Positions 30,007-38,347 of a stretch of 64,000 nucleotides of DNA are shown here, one piece after another. The position numbers and the translations under genes are program-made. The notes beneath the pieces were generated by a model. It saw only the letters and a program-made list of their open reading frames with translations. It ran no database searches and was not told the origin of the DNA. The first letter of the stretch is position 1. Every line of letters begins with the position of its first letter. Source of the DNA: DATFDN01 sp963756495 (GTDB lineage: Bacteria; Pseudomonadota; Alphaproteobacteria; Acetobacterales; Acetobacteraceae). The stretch spans positions 310,001-374,000 of the forward strand of contig CAVWNS010000001.1 of the NCBI GenBank assembly GCA_963756495.1. Reading direction: 5' to 3'.

Positions 30007-31409
30007 GTGGAAGATATCCGTTTCGATGTGATCGTGACCGGTGCTGGCACTGCCGGGCTTGCAGCACGGCGTGCGGCGACCGAGGCCGGTGCGCAGACGC
30101 TCCTCATAAATGCAGGTCCCTGGGGCACCACCTGCGTACGCGCTGGCTGCATGCCCTCCAAGCTGCTGCTCGCCGCGGCAAGGGCGGCGCGGAGGCGAAC
30201 CGGGCATTGGTGTTCGGGGTCGAAGCCGGGATGGTGCGCGTCGACGGCCGCGCCGTCATGTCACGGCTGCGTCGCGAACGAGAGCGGTTCCTGCGAAGCA
30301 TCTTCGACGAGCTCGACGCCATTCCTCGGCATGAGAAGATGGACGGCCATGCCCGTTTCACCGGGCCGACGACACTCATGGTCGATGATCGCGTGCGCGT
30401 GCAGGCCAAGGCTATCGTCGCCGCCACCGGCGCCAGCTCGTCCGTCCCCAAATCGTTGGCGCAGGTCAAGGACTGCGTGCTTACCAGCGAGACCGTCTTC
30501 GACGCAAACGACCTGCCGCGCTCGATCACTGTCGTGGGCGCCGGACCGCTCGGGATCGAGCTCGGGACGGCGTTCACGCGGCTGGGTGTGCGCACGGCGC
30601 TGTTCGATACCGGCAAGAGTGTGGGCGGGCTCAAGGATCAGGAGGTAGGCCGGTGCGCCCGCGAACTATTCCAGGCAGAGCTCGACCTCAGGCTCGGCGT
30701 CGAAGTCGAGGCCGCCCCAACTGATGACGGAGTACGGCTCCGTTGGCGAGGTGCATCCGGTGAGGGCGAGGCGGAGTTCGAGCGGGTGCTGGCCGCCGCC
30801 GGGCGGCCGCCCAACCTGCAAGACCTTGACCTTCAAGCGGCCGGGCTGACGCTCGACGACCATGGCGTGCCGGACCATGACGTAACTACACTTCGGTGCG
30901 GCGACAGCGCGATTTTTATGGCCGGCGATGCCGATCACAATCGGCCAGTGCTGCATCAGGCGTCTCGCGAGGGGCGGATCGCCGGGACAAATGCCGCGCG
31001 CTTTCCGGACGTTGAGGGCGAGCCTCCAGATACGTCACTTTCCATCGTCTTCACCGATCCAGACATGGCTTCCATCGGCCAGCCTCTCTCGGCACTTGGC
31101 GGAACCACGATCATCGGCGGCGGCGATCTCAGCGCGGGCCGTGGGCTGATTGAGGCGCGTCCTGGAGGTATGATCCGGCTCTATGCTGGACGCGAGGATA
31201 AAATCATCGTCGGCGGCGAAATGGTCGGCCCCGCGGTCGAGCATCTCGCACACTGCGTCGCCGTTCTGGTTCAGCAGACGATGACGGCGGATGCAGCGCT
31301 CGCATTGCCCTTCTATCATCCGACCTATGAGGAACGCCTCAAGAACGGCGTGCGCGATCTGCTGCGACAGTTCGGGTCGCCATGCGGGACCGGAAAGATA
31401 CATCTCTAA
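30007..31409 (+). CDS. Dihydrolipoamide dehydrogenase-like oxidoreductase (one apparent -1 frameshift)
   Basis: Correcting a one-base loss near 30195 gives about 467 residues. FDVIVTGAGTAGLAARRAA is the FAD loop, and the redox cysteines sit in TTCVRAGCMPSK with the C-x4-C spacing. SITVVGAGPLGIELGTAFTRLG binds NAD(P)H and FMAGDADHNRPVLHQAS is the second FAD motif. The terminal FYHPTYEERLK keeps the His-x-x-x-Glu proton relay in altered form. The GGTCLNVGC consensus of classical E3 is divergent, so mercuric-reductase-like or other substrates are possible. No E2 subunit is adjacent. Confidence 0.8.
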
Positions 31410-31435
31410 TCTTGCTTTAAGGCCACCGCCGGCCT

Positions 31436-31458
31436 AACATGTACGAACGATACATCTT
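31436..31458. promoter_or_regulatory. Candidate NsrR operator
   Basis: A 23-bp imperfect dyad. Read on the minus strand it starts AAGATGTAT and ends TACATGTT, matching the outer positions of the 11-1-11 NsrR consensus (AAGATGCATTT-N-AAATGCATCTT); central positions diverge. It lies directly before an operon that ends with an NsrR gene. It overlaps an in-frame ATG at 31439, which is therefore unlikely to be the start of the first gene. Confidence 0.55.
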
Positions 31459-31468
31459 AGGTGCCGCC

Positions 31469-31627
31469 ATGATGCTTGCCCTGAAACTCTTCTTCCTCCC
31501 CGGCGACCTCGTCTCCAACCTCGTCGGCGTGACGGGCACCGACGATCGGACGATGATCCGTACCCTGATCGACATGCTGTTCTGGAATGCCGTGGTCGTC
31601 ATCGGCGCGTTGGTGATCTTCCTGTGA
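31469..31627 (+). CDS. Small membrane protein of the NsrR operon
   Basis: Starting at the ATGATG after the candidate operator gives 52 residues. There is an N-terminal hydrophobic/amphipathic stretch (MMLALKLFFLPGDLVSNLVG), a short polar linker with GTDDRTMIRT, and a transmembrane helix at the end (LFWNAVVVIGALVIFL). I do not recognise the family. Its stop overlaps the globin start (GTGA), so it is co-translated with a nitric-oxide-detoxifying protein. It may help membrane association or electron supply to the globin (inference). Confidence 0.55.
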   Translation: MMLALKLFFLPGDLVSNLVGVTGTDDRTMIRTLIDMLFWNAVVVIGALVIFL

Positions 31628-32058
31628 CGGCGCCGTATGACGAGGTCACGGAGGGGACGATCAAGGCGCAGGTCGATGGCTTTTACGCGCGCGTTCGGCG
31701 CGACCCGGCACTCGGCCCGGTCTTCGCCGAGGCCATCGCCGAGGATGCCTGGCCCGCGCACCTCGAAAAGATGTACGCGTTCTGGTCGTCGGTGATGCTG
31801 ACCAGCGGCCGCTACAAGGGCAACCCGGTCAGCACCCACCGCAAGGTCGCGGGCATCGTGCCGCCGCTGTTCGGCAACTGGCTAGACCTGTTCGAGGCAA
31901 CGGCGGCCGAATTGTTCGTCCCCGAGATCGCCGGTCGGTTCGCGCGCGCCGCCCGGCACATTGCCGAAAGCCTGAAGCGCGCGATCTTCTTTCGTCCGGA
32001 TCGGCCCTGGACAGAGGATCTCCGCCGTCGCCCGGCGGCCTCGCGCCCATGCGCCTGA
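31624..32058 (+). CDS. Group III truncated haemoglobin
   Basis: A 144-residue 2/2 globin. VDGFYARVRRDPALGPVFAE and WPAHLEKMYAFWSSVMLTSGRYKGNP are the helix B and E-F signatures of group III proteins. STHRKVAGI supplies the proximal His region and FARAARHIAESLKRAIFF the last helix. The tail after FRPDRPW is longer than usual. Such globins bind oxygen and nitric oxide. The GTG start overlaps the preceding stop, and the 3' end overlaps nsrR by 10 bp. Confidence 0.88.
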   Translation: MTAPYDEVTEGTIKAQVDGFYARVRRDPALGPVFAEAIAEDAWPAHLEKMYAFWSSVMLTSGRYKGNPVSTHRKVAGIVPPLFGNWLDLFEATAAELFVPEIAGRFARAARHIAESLKRAIFFRPDRPWTEDLRRRPAASRPCA

Positions 32059-32489
32059 CCGCGTTCAGCGACTACACGCTGCGCACGCTGATGTACCTGG
32101 CGTTGCGCCCGGACGCGCTGTGCACGATCGAGGAGATCGCCGAGGCGTACGGCATCTCCGCCAACCACCTGATGAAGGTGGTGCACCAAGCGGCGCGGGC
32201 CGGAGAGGTGCAGACCGTGCGCGGCCAGCACGGCGGGCTGCGGCTCGCGCGGGCGCCGGAGGCGATCAATATCGGGGCGGTGGTCCGCCGAACGGAGCCG
32301 GACCTGGATATCGCGCCCTGTTTCGCCTCCGGCGCCGCCTGCTGCATCCAGCCGGCCTGCGTGCTGCAAGGGGCGCTTGGGGATGCGCTCGCGGCGTTCC
32401 TTGCGGTGCTGGACCGCCTGACCCTGGCCGATCTCGTCCGCCCGAGGCGGCCTTTATCGGAGCTGCTGCGCCTGGATTCGACGGCCTAG
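32049..32489 (+). CDS. nsrR: Rrf2-family nitric-oxide-sensing repressor NsrR
   Basis: A 146-residue Rrf2 regulator: MRLTAFSDYTLRTLMYLAL, then TIEEIAEAYGISANHLMKVV (helix-turn-helix) and VRGQHGGLRLARAPEAINIG (wing). The three [Fe-S] ligand cysteines sit in APCFASGAACCIQPACVLQ with NsrR-like spacing. Nitric oxide destroys the cluster and relieves repression. It lies last in the globin operon and probably autoregulates through the dyad at 31436. Its TAG stop is part of the CTAG target duplication of the IS element that follows. Confidence 0.9.
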   Translation: MRLTAFSDYTLRTLMYLALRPDALCTIEEIAEAYGISANHLMKVVHQAARAGEVQTVRGQHGGLRLARAPEAINIGAVVRRTEPDLDIAPCFASGAACCIQPACVLQGALGDALAAFLAVLDRLTLADLVRPRRPLSELLRLDSTA

Positions 32490-32504
32490 CATTACAGTTG
32501 CGCT
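32486..32504. repeat. Left terminal inverted repeat and target duplication of the IS
   Basis: CTAG at 32486-32489 is followed by CATTACAGTTGCGCT, which recurs in reverse complement at 33903-33917 before a second CTAG at 33918-33921. The IRs are 15 bp perfect, and similarity fades after that. A 4-bp YTAR-type duplication is characteristic of IS701-family insertion. Confidence 0.9.
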
Positions 32505-33917
32505 GACCTCTGAACTCTGAATGGATGCGGAACCATGAACTCGATTCGGAGATCGTGGTGTCGGGAGCATCGATCGAGACGACGCTGGAGCTTTGGGCCT
32601 CGTCGCTGCGTGACGTCAAAGCGCGGATGCGTTCGCTGTTCAAGCAGGAGCGGATGGCGGTCTCGGCCGGGCTTTTCCTGGATGGTCTGCTCGGCGAGGA
32701 ACGGCGCAAGACCGGCTGGATGCGAGCGGAAGCGGCAGGTGATCCTGGCCCGTGGCGGCAACAGTCGGTGCTGGGACGCGGCCAATGGGACGCGGATGCT
32801 CTGCGCGACGTCGTGCGGGAGTATGTTGTTGAGGCGCTGAGTGACAGCGGCGCGGTGCTGGTCATCGACGAGACCGGATTCCTCAAGCAGGGCCGCGCGT
32901 CGTGCGGGGTTGCGCGGCAATACACGGGATCGGCGGGCAAGATCACCAACTGCCAGATCGGCGTGTTCGCCGCCTATGCCTCGCGCCACGGCCACGCCTT
33001 CATCGACCGATCACTGTATCTGCCGAAAGCCTGGACCGACGACCCGGCCCGGTTGGCCAGCGCACATGTGCGAAGTGACATCAGCTTCGCGACCAAGCCG
33101 CGCATCGCCGTGCAGATGATCAAGCGTGCGTTGGCCGCGAACGTACCGTTCGCGTGGGTGGCCGCCGACGCCGTCTATGGCGTCGGCGAGGTCGAGCAGG
33201 TGCTGCGCCGGGCCGACCGTGGCTACGTGCTCGGGGTGACCGGCGCGCATCGGTTCCATTCCTGGGGCAAAAGACAACTGATCGCGGGTAGCGCCGAGGC
33301 GATCGCCGCGTCCCGGGCCACGGCAGACTGGCAGCGCCTGTCGGCCGGGGCCGGGACCAAGGGGCCGCGCCTGCACGAGTGGTGCTACGTGGAACTCGCC
33401 GACCTCAAAGCCGGTGAGTTCGGCGGCGCGGAAGACGAGGCATGGACGCGCGGATTGCTGATCCGTCGCCATATCGCCAACGGCGAGATGGCATTCTTCT
33501 CGACCTGGTGTCCGACCGGAACCCCAATCGCCACGCTGGTTGCCGTCGAAGGTCATCGTTGGTCCATCGAAGACAGCTTCGAGACCGCCAAGAACGAGCT
33601 TGGCCTCGATCACAATGAGACCCGGTCCTGGCACGGATGGCATCGGCACGTCTCGCTCGTGATGCTCGCCTTCGCCATGATGGCGATCATTCGCAACAAG
33701 GCCAATGCAGTGGCGGCCACGCCGAAAAAAACCCCGCCGAGGCGGATGCCGCGGACCCGGACCTCATCCGCTGGTCGGTCCAGGAAATCCGGCGCATAGC
33801 AACGCGGCTTGCAAGACGACGCATCCAACCCGCGCACATCATCGCCTGGTCACTCTGGAGACGGGCCCATCAAGCCGCCGCTCGCGCAGCTCACCATAGG
33901 AAAGCGCAACTGTAATG
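32490..33917 (+). mobile_element. IS701-family insertion sequence
   Basis: A 1428-bp element bounded by 15-bp inverted repeats (32490-32504, 33903-33917) and flanked by the 4-bp duplication CTAG. It contains a single DDE transposase read rightward. The identical duplications indicate a simple, recent insertion without later rearrangement at the ends. It landed exactly on the nsrR stop codon and separates nsrR from the ferredoxin stump at 33959. Confidence 0.9.
32525..33915 (+). CDS. IS701-family DDE transposase (frame change at A7)
   Basis: The first frame encodes SLFKQERMAVSAGLFLDGLL, then the catalytic Asp in VLVIDETGFLKQGR, the second Asp in WVAADAVYGVG and the Glu region RWSIEDSFETAKNELGLDHNE. 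The family's normal C-terminus (LIRWSVQEIRRIATRLARRR, PAHIIAWSLWRRAHQAAA) is in the -1 frame. The switch falls at seven A residues, 33725-33731. An eighth A, or a -1 slip, gives 463 residues ending at a TAA inside the right inverted repeat. Sequence error or frameshifting on the A run are both possible. Confidence 0.85.
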
Positions 33918-33921
33918 CTAG
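33903..33921. repeat. Right terminal inverted repeat and target duplication of the IS
   Basis: AGCGCAACTGTAATG at 33903-33917 is the exact reverse complement of the left end, followed by the CTAG duplication. The TAA inside this repeat serves as transposase stop codon. Confidence 0.9.
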
Positions 33922-33958
33922 GAGAGCCCCCGGCAAGCCGCCGACACGGACCGGCCAC

Positions 33959-34030
33959 ATGACCTATGTCGTCACCGAGAACTGTATCCGCTGCAAACCT
34001 GGACCTTCCGTGGCAGCCGGAATAGCGTGA
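33959..34030 (+). pseudogene. 5' stump of a seven-iron ferredoxin gene (fdxA-like)
   Basis: The codons from ATG 33959 read MTYVVTENCIRCK, the invariant N-terminus of FdxA-type 7Fe ferredoxins up to the second cluster cysteine. The frame then continues into unrelated PGPSVAAGIA and stops. The remaining about 95 codons, including all other cluster cysteines, are absent, so a junction lies near 33998-34000. The gene originally stood 37 bp after the nsrR stop. Loss could have accompanied rearrangement beside the IS element. Confidence 0.75.
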
Positions 34031-34062
34031 CTCCCTGATGCGACAACAGCCCGGAGAGATCG

Positions 34063-34985
34063 TTGATACTGGTCACCAACAACGAGGGCTACCCGGGCGC
34101 TGACACCACCGCGTCGATGCTGGCGGCTGGCAGGCCGGTGCTCGATGCGATCGAGGTGGGCGTGCGCCTGGTGGAGCAGGACGAGCGTGTGCGCACCGTG
34201 GGACGTGGGGGATGGGCGAACATCCTTGGAGAGGTGGAGCTCGATTCCGCCGTCATGGACGGAACCACCTTGCGCACCGGCGCGGTCGGCGCGCTGAAGG
34301 GCTTCCTGCACCCCGTGACCCTCGCGCGCGCGGTCATGGACAGACTGCCGCACGAATTGCTGGTCGGCGAAGGCGCGGCCCGGCTGGCACGCGAGATCGG
34401 CGCCGAGCCGGCCGACAACCTGCTTCCGCACGCGCGAGATGCCTGGCAGGACTGGTTCGACGCCAACATCCGTGGCGCGGATCGCCAGGCGTGGCCGGAC
34501 GTTGATCTGATCGGGCACGTTAACAACGCGGTGCTGGAGGAGGGTCCGGCGGGCACCACCGTGTTCATCGCGCGCGGCAAGGACGGACGGATCGCGTCGG
34601 GCACAAGCACGTCTGGCTGGCAGTGGAAATACCCTGGCAACTCGGCGATACCCCGATCATCGGCGCGGGTTCCTATGCCGATACAAGGTACGGTGCCTGT
34701 GCCTGCACGGGCGTCGGCGAAATGGCGATCCGGTGCTCCACGTCGCGATCGGTCGTGTTGTACATGAAGATGGGGATGTCGGTGCATGACGCCGTTGATG
34801 CGGCGGTGGAGGACATGCGCGCGCTGCAAGGTGGGCTGATCGCGCGCATCACCATCCATGCGATCGACGCGCAGGACCGCTGGCGCGTGGTCGCGGTCAA
34901 CGGCACCGACAAGAACCGCTATTGGCTCTGGCGCAACGGAGAGCCGAACGCAACCAGCCAGCCCAGTGAGATCATCCCGTTGTAG
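34063..34985 (+). CDS. Ntn-hydrolase asparaginase/glycosylasparaginase (one apparent -1 frameshift)
   Basis: About 307 residues after restoring one base near 34638. VRTVGRGGWANILGEVELDSAVMDG matches the N-terminal chain of N4-(beta-N-acetylglucosaminyl)-L-asparaginase/isoaspartyl peptidases. The nucleophilic Thr is in RIASGTSTSGWQWKYPG, and GDTPIIGAGSYADTRYGACACTG follows with the Arg and Thr-Gly substrate site. The enzyme self-cleaves and hydrolyses beta-aspartyl amides. The start is a TTG behind GGAGAG. Its position next to peptide uptake and GGT genes suggests amide catabolism. Confidence 0.75.
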
Positions 34986-35013
34986 ATCGCCAGCCGCGCG
35001 AGCGTCTCCTGCC

Positions 35014-35388
35014 CTACTCGGGCAGGCGCGTCGACTGCCAGGCCACCATCTGCCACTGGCCGCCCCTGTTCACATAGACATCGGTGAATCGGACGCTGAA
35101 GGCGTTCGGCTTTCCATTGACCGCAACGATAATGCGGGCCGATCCCGTCAGAACGACGGCGTCGCCACAATCCTGCGCCTTCACGTCCGCAGGCTCGACC
35201 GCGGAATAGACCGTTGCCCCCGATTGCATGGCCCCGATTAGGCTCTGTTTGGTGTCAAGCCGCGCCGAGGAGTGCGTGTACACCAGATCGTCCGACAGCA
35301 GCGCATTCAGCGCGACGACATCTTTCTGGGCCATCGCGCTCATCCGTTTCCGATCCAGCTCGAGGACCTTCTGCCCATTTGCCGACAT
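35014..35388 (-). CDS. NTF2-like (DUF4440/SnoaL) protein
   Basis: A 124-residue cone-fold protein: KVLELDRKRMSAMAQKDVVA, LNALLSDDLVYTHSSARLDT and VYVNRGGQWQMVAWQSTRLPE are the DUF4440 hallmarks. Members serve as small-molecule isomerases, cyclases or binding proteins; nothing here selects a substrate. GAAGGAGAG precedes the ATG. It is convergent with the asparaginase gene and may be unrelated to it. Confidence 0.82.
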   Translation of the reverse strand: MSANGQKVLELDRKRMSAMAQKDVVALNALLSDDLVYTHSSARLDTKQSLIGAMQSGATVYSAVEPADVKAQDCGDAVVLTGSARIIVAVNGKPNAFSVRFTDVYVNRGGQWQMVAWQSTRLPE

Positions 35389-35483
35389 TGTCTCTCTCCT
35401 TCATGACCGACCGTACGTGGCCTGGCTTGGACCCCCGACCACCCGGCCATTGCACCGAAACGGCAAGCTGAAGGCAAGCTGTG

Positions 35484-36470
35484 CTACAGGATATCATCGC
35501 GGATGCAGGCCTTGGCATGGCCAGGCGCCACCTCCGTCAGCGGCGGCACGATCCGCGCGCAGGCGTCGATCGCGTAAGGGCAGCGCGTACGGAACACGCA
35601 GCCCGACGGCGGGCTGAACGGGCTGGGAATTTCGCCGCGCAGCCCGGCGAAGCGCCGGCGGGATGCAGGATCCGGCTCCGGGGCGGCTTCGAGCAGGGCG
35701 ACGGTGTAGGGATGCAGCGGGCGGCGGTAGATGACGTCGCTCGGCGCCGTCTCCATCACCCGGCCGAGATACATCACCACGACGCGGTCGCTGACGTATT
35801 GGATCACGGCGAGGTCGTGCGCGATAAACAGCATGGCCAGGCGAAGCGACTGCTGCAGATCGAGCAGCAGGTTCAGCACCTGTGCCTGGACCGACACGTC
35901 CAGCGCCGAGACGGGCTCGTCGGCCACGACGAAGGCCGGTTCCACGGCCAGCGCGCGGGCGATGCCGATGCGCTGGCGCTGGCCGCCAGAGAATTCGTGC
36001 GGATAGCGTTTCATCGCGTCCGGCGGAAGACCGACGCGGCGCAGCATTTCGGCAACCCGCTCGGGGCGGTCGCGGCGCGTGCCAATTCCGTGGATGACGA
36101 AGGCTTCCTCGATGACATCGCGCACTTTCAGGCGCGGATTCAGGCTGGAATACGGGTCCTGGAAAATCATCTGCATGCGCCGGCGGAGCGGGCGGAGGGC
36201 TTGCTTGTCGAGATGGCTGATATCGACCCTCTCGAAGCGCACAGTGCCGCCCGTCGGTTCGATCAGGCGCAGGATAGCCCGCCCCGCCGTTGTCTTCCCG
36301 CTGCCGAACTCACCGACGAGTCCAACCACCTCGCCATGAGCGACCGAGAGGCTGATCCGGTCCACCGCACGCAGCATGACGCTGCTCTGGCCGAAAAGAC
36401 TGCGGCCGGCGGGGAAGGAGACGCTGAGATCGGCCGCTTCGACGATGGCGGTCGACGGTATCTGGTCCAT
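35484..36470 (-). CDS. dppF: Peptide ABC transporter ATP-binding protein, DppF-type
   Basis: A 328-residue ABC ATPase. Walker A reads GEFGSGKTT with Phe where Ser is usual. The Q-loop is MIFQDPYSSLNPR, the signature HEFSGGQRQRIGIARAL, and Walker B VVADEPVSALDVS. The C-terminal GCVFRTRCPYAIDAC is the oligopeptide-type iron-sulfur tail. It pairs with DppD to power import. The ATG shares one base with the upstream stop (TGATG), and it is the last gene of the dpp operon. Confidence 0.93.
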   Translation of the reverse strand: MDQIPSTAIVEAADLSVSFPAGRSLFGQSSVMLRAVDRISLSVAHGEVVGLVGEFGSGKTTAGRAILRLIEPTGGTVRFERVDISHLDKQALRPLRRRMQMIFQDPYSSLNPRLKVRDVIEEAFVIHGIGTRRDRPERVAEMLRRVGLPPDAMKRYPHEFSGGQRQRIGIARALAVEPAFVVADEPVSALDVSVQAQVLNLLLDLQQSLRLAMLFIAHDLAVIQYVSDRVVVMYLGRVMETAPSDVIYRRPLHPYTVALLEAAPEPDPASRRRFAGLRGEIPSPFSPPSGCVFRTRCPYAIDACARIVPPLTEVAPGHAKACIRDDIL

Positions 36471-37468
36471 CAAACCTCTACCGGCATGGCCCAGTGGTGG
36501 CACCGCACGTCATGGTACGGGAGCGCCTGGATGATCGGCGGCATTTCGCTCCGGCACAGAGCATCGGCTAGAGGGCAGCGCGGGGCATAGCTGCAACCCG
36601 GCGGCAGGTGCGCGGGGCTCGGAACCTGGCCCGGGATCGACAGCAGCCGGTGCGCATGGTTGCGCCCGCCACCCTCCAGGCGGGGAAGGCTGCGCAGCAG
36701 GGCGCGCGTGTACGGATGCAGCGGGCGCGCGAAAACGTCCCCTACCCTGCCCTGCTCCACAATACGGCCGGCGTACATTACCGCGACCCGGTCGGCGATT
36801 TGCGCCACGACGCCGAGATTGTGCGTGATGAACAGCATGCTCATCCGCATCTCGGCTTGCAGCGCCCGCATCAGCTCGAGAATCTGCGCCTGGATCGTGA
36901 CGTCCAGTGCCGTGGTCGGCTCGTCGGCGATCAGCAGCGTCGGATGACAGGCCAGCGCCATGGCAATCATCACGCGCTGGCGCATGCCGCCGGAGAGCCG
37001 ATGCGGGTATTCGGCCGCACGCCGCGCGGGGTCCGGGATGTTCACCCGCGCCAACATCTCCACCGCATGGCTTCGCGCCGCCGCACGGCCCAGGCCGCGA
37101 TGCACGCGCACCACTTCGCTGATCTGCTCGCCGACCGCCAGCAGCGGGTTCAGGCTGCTCATCGGCTCCTGGAAGATCATGCCGATCTCGTTACCGCGAA
37201 TATGACGCATTTGGGCTTCGGACAGCGCGAGCAGGTCGCGACCACGGAACCGGACGATCCCGCCCGCGATCTCCCCCGGCGGCGTGGGCACCAATCGCAT
37301 GATGGACAGCGACGTGACGGATTTTCCGCTGCCGGATTCGCCGACGATCGCCAGCGTCTCGCCCCGGTTCAGGGTGAAACTGACGCCATCCACCGCGCGT
37401 GCCACTTCCCCTTCCGCCCGGAACCAGGTCTTCAGGTCCTCCACCTCCAGCAGCGGCGGCTCGCTCAT
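36470..37468 (-). CDS. dppD: Peptide ABC transporter ATP-binding protein, DppD-type
   Basis: A 332-residue partner ATPase with Walker A GESGSGKSVTSLSIM, MIFQEPMSSLNPL, signature HRLSGGMRQRVMIAMAL, Walker B LLIADEPTTALDV and the C-terminal cysteine cluster GCSYAPRCPLADALC. The start MSEPPLLEVEDL overlaps the dppC stop as ATGA. The two ATPases form the heterodimer under the DppBC channel. Confidence 0.93.
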   Translation of the reverse strand: MSEPPLLEVEDLKTWFRAEGEVARAVDGVSFTLNRGETLAIVGESGSGKSVTSLSIMRLVPTPPGEIAGGIVRFRGRDLLALSEAQMRHIRGNEIGMIFQEPMSSLNPLLAVGEQISEVVRVHRGLGRAAARSHAVEMLARVNIPDPARRAAEYPHRLSGGMRQRVMIAMALACHPTLLIADEPTTALDVTIQAQILELMRALQAEMRMSMLFITHNLGVVAQIADRVAVMYAGRIVEQGRVGDVFARPLHPYTRALLRSLPRLEGGGRNHAHRLLSIPGQVPSPAHLPPGCSYAPRCPLADALCRSEMPPIIQALPYHDVRCHHWAMPVEV

Positions 37469-38346
37469 GTCAGGCGACGCAGCCTGGGATCGAGCGCGTC
37501 GCGCAGACCGTCGCCCACCATCTGCAACGACAGCACGGTCAGCACGATGCAAAGACCTGGGGCGAGGATCAGCCAGAACGCATTCTGCATGTACTCCTGG
37601 GCGTCGGCGATCATGTTGCCCCAGGTGGGATCGGTGGGCGGCACGCCGGCCCCCAGGAACGACAGTGCCGCTTCCGTCAGGATGGAGAAGGCGAACACGA
37701 ACGTCCCCTGCACCAGCAGCGGCGAAAGCAGGTTGGGCAGCAGGTGCACAACGACGACGCGGCGGTCGGACGCGCCCAGCGCCTCGGCCGCCTCGATGAA
37801 CTGCAGCTCGCGCAGCACCAGCGTGGCGCCACGCGCCACGCGCGCGACCCGCGGCGTGTAGACCGTTCCCAACGCGATCACGACGTCCGTCAGCGAGGCA
37901 CCGAGCGCCGCCATCAGCGCGATCGCCAGCAGGATGTCGGGGAAGGCCATCAGCGCATCCGTGACACGCATCAGCAGACCATCGAGCCGGCGCACATAGC
38001 CGGAGACGACGCCCAGCACCGTGCCACAGACCAGCGAGGCGAGCACCACCAGGATACCCACCGAAAGCGACAGGCGCGCGCCATAGATGCAGCGGCTCAG
38101 CGTGTCGCGGCCGAACTCGTCGGTGCCGAACCAGTGCGCCATCGACGGGGGCGCCAGGCGGTGCGCGATGGCCATCTTGCGCGGCGCGTAAGGCGCGATC
38201 CAGGGCGCGCCGATCGCCGCCACCACGACCACGAGCAGGATGAGCAGACTGACCAGCACCAGACGCCGGCGAACCAGGCGGCGCAGCAGCAGCAAGGCCG
38301 GCGATGCGCGGCGGGCAGCGGCGGCGGGCAATGTAAAGTCGGACAT
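37465..38346 (-). CDS. dppC: Peptide ABC transporter permease, DppC-type
   Basis: A 293-residue permease. The N-terminal extension leads into LLILLVVVVAAIGAPWIAP, WFGTDEFGRDTLSRCIYGAR follows, and the cytoplasmic EAA loop is EAAEALGASDRRVVVVHLLPN. Six membrane helices are expected. MSDFTLPA, two bases before the dppB stop region, is taken as start. GTDEFGRD is diagnostic for the OppC/DppC group. Confidence 0.92.
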   Translation of the reverse strand: MSDFTLPAAAARRASPALLLLRRLVRRRLVLVSLLILLVVVVAAIGAPWIAPYAPRKMAIAHRLAPPSMAHWFGTDEFGRDTLSRCIYGARLSLSVGILVVLASLVCGTVLGVVSGYVRRLDGLLMRVTDALMAFPDILLAIALMAALGASLTDVVIALGTVYTPRVARVARGATLVLRELQFIEAAEALGASDRRVVVVHLLPNLLSPLLVQGTFVFAFSILTEAALSFLGAGVPPTDPTWGNMIADAQEYMQNAFWLILAPGLCIVLTVLSLQMVGDGLRDALDPRLRRLT

Positions 38347-38347
38347 C

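Noticed and set aside
29932..30207. Minus-strand frame ending ALIGALKPTWSETLALGRQ before the disulfide oxidoreductase
   Set aside because: Only the last about 28 codons look natural, most of the frame is antisense to the FAD-binding start of the oxidoreductase, and no ribosome site or family match is apparent.
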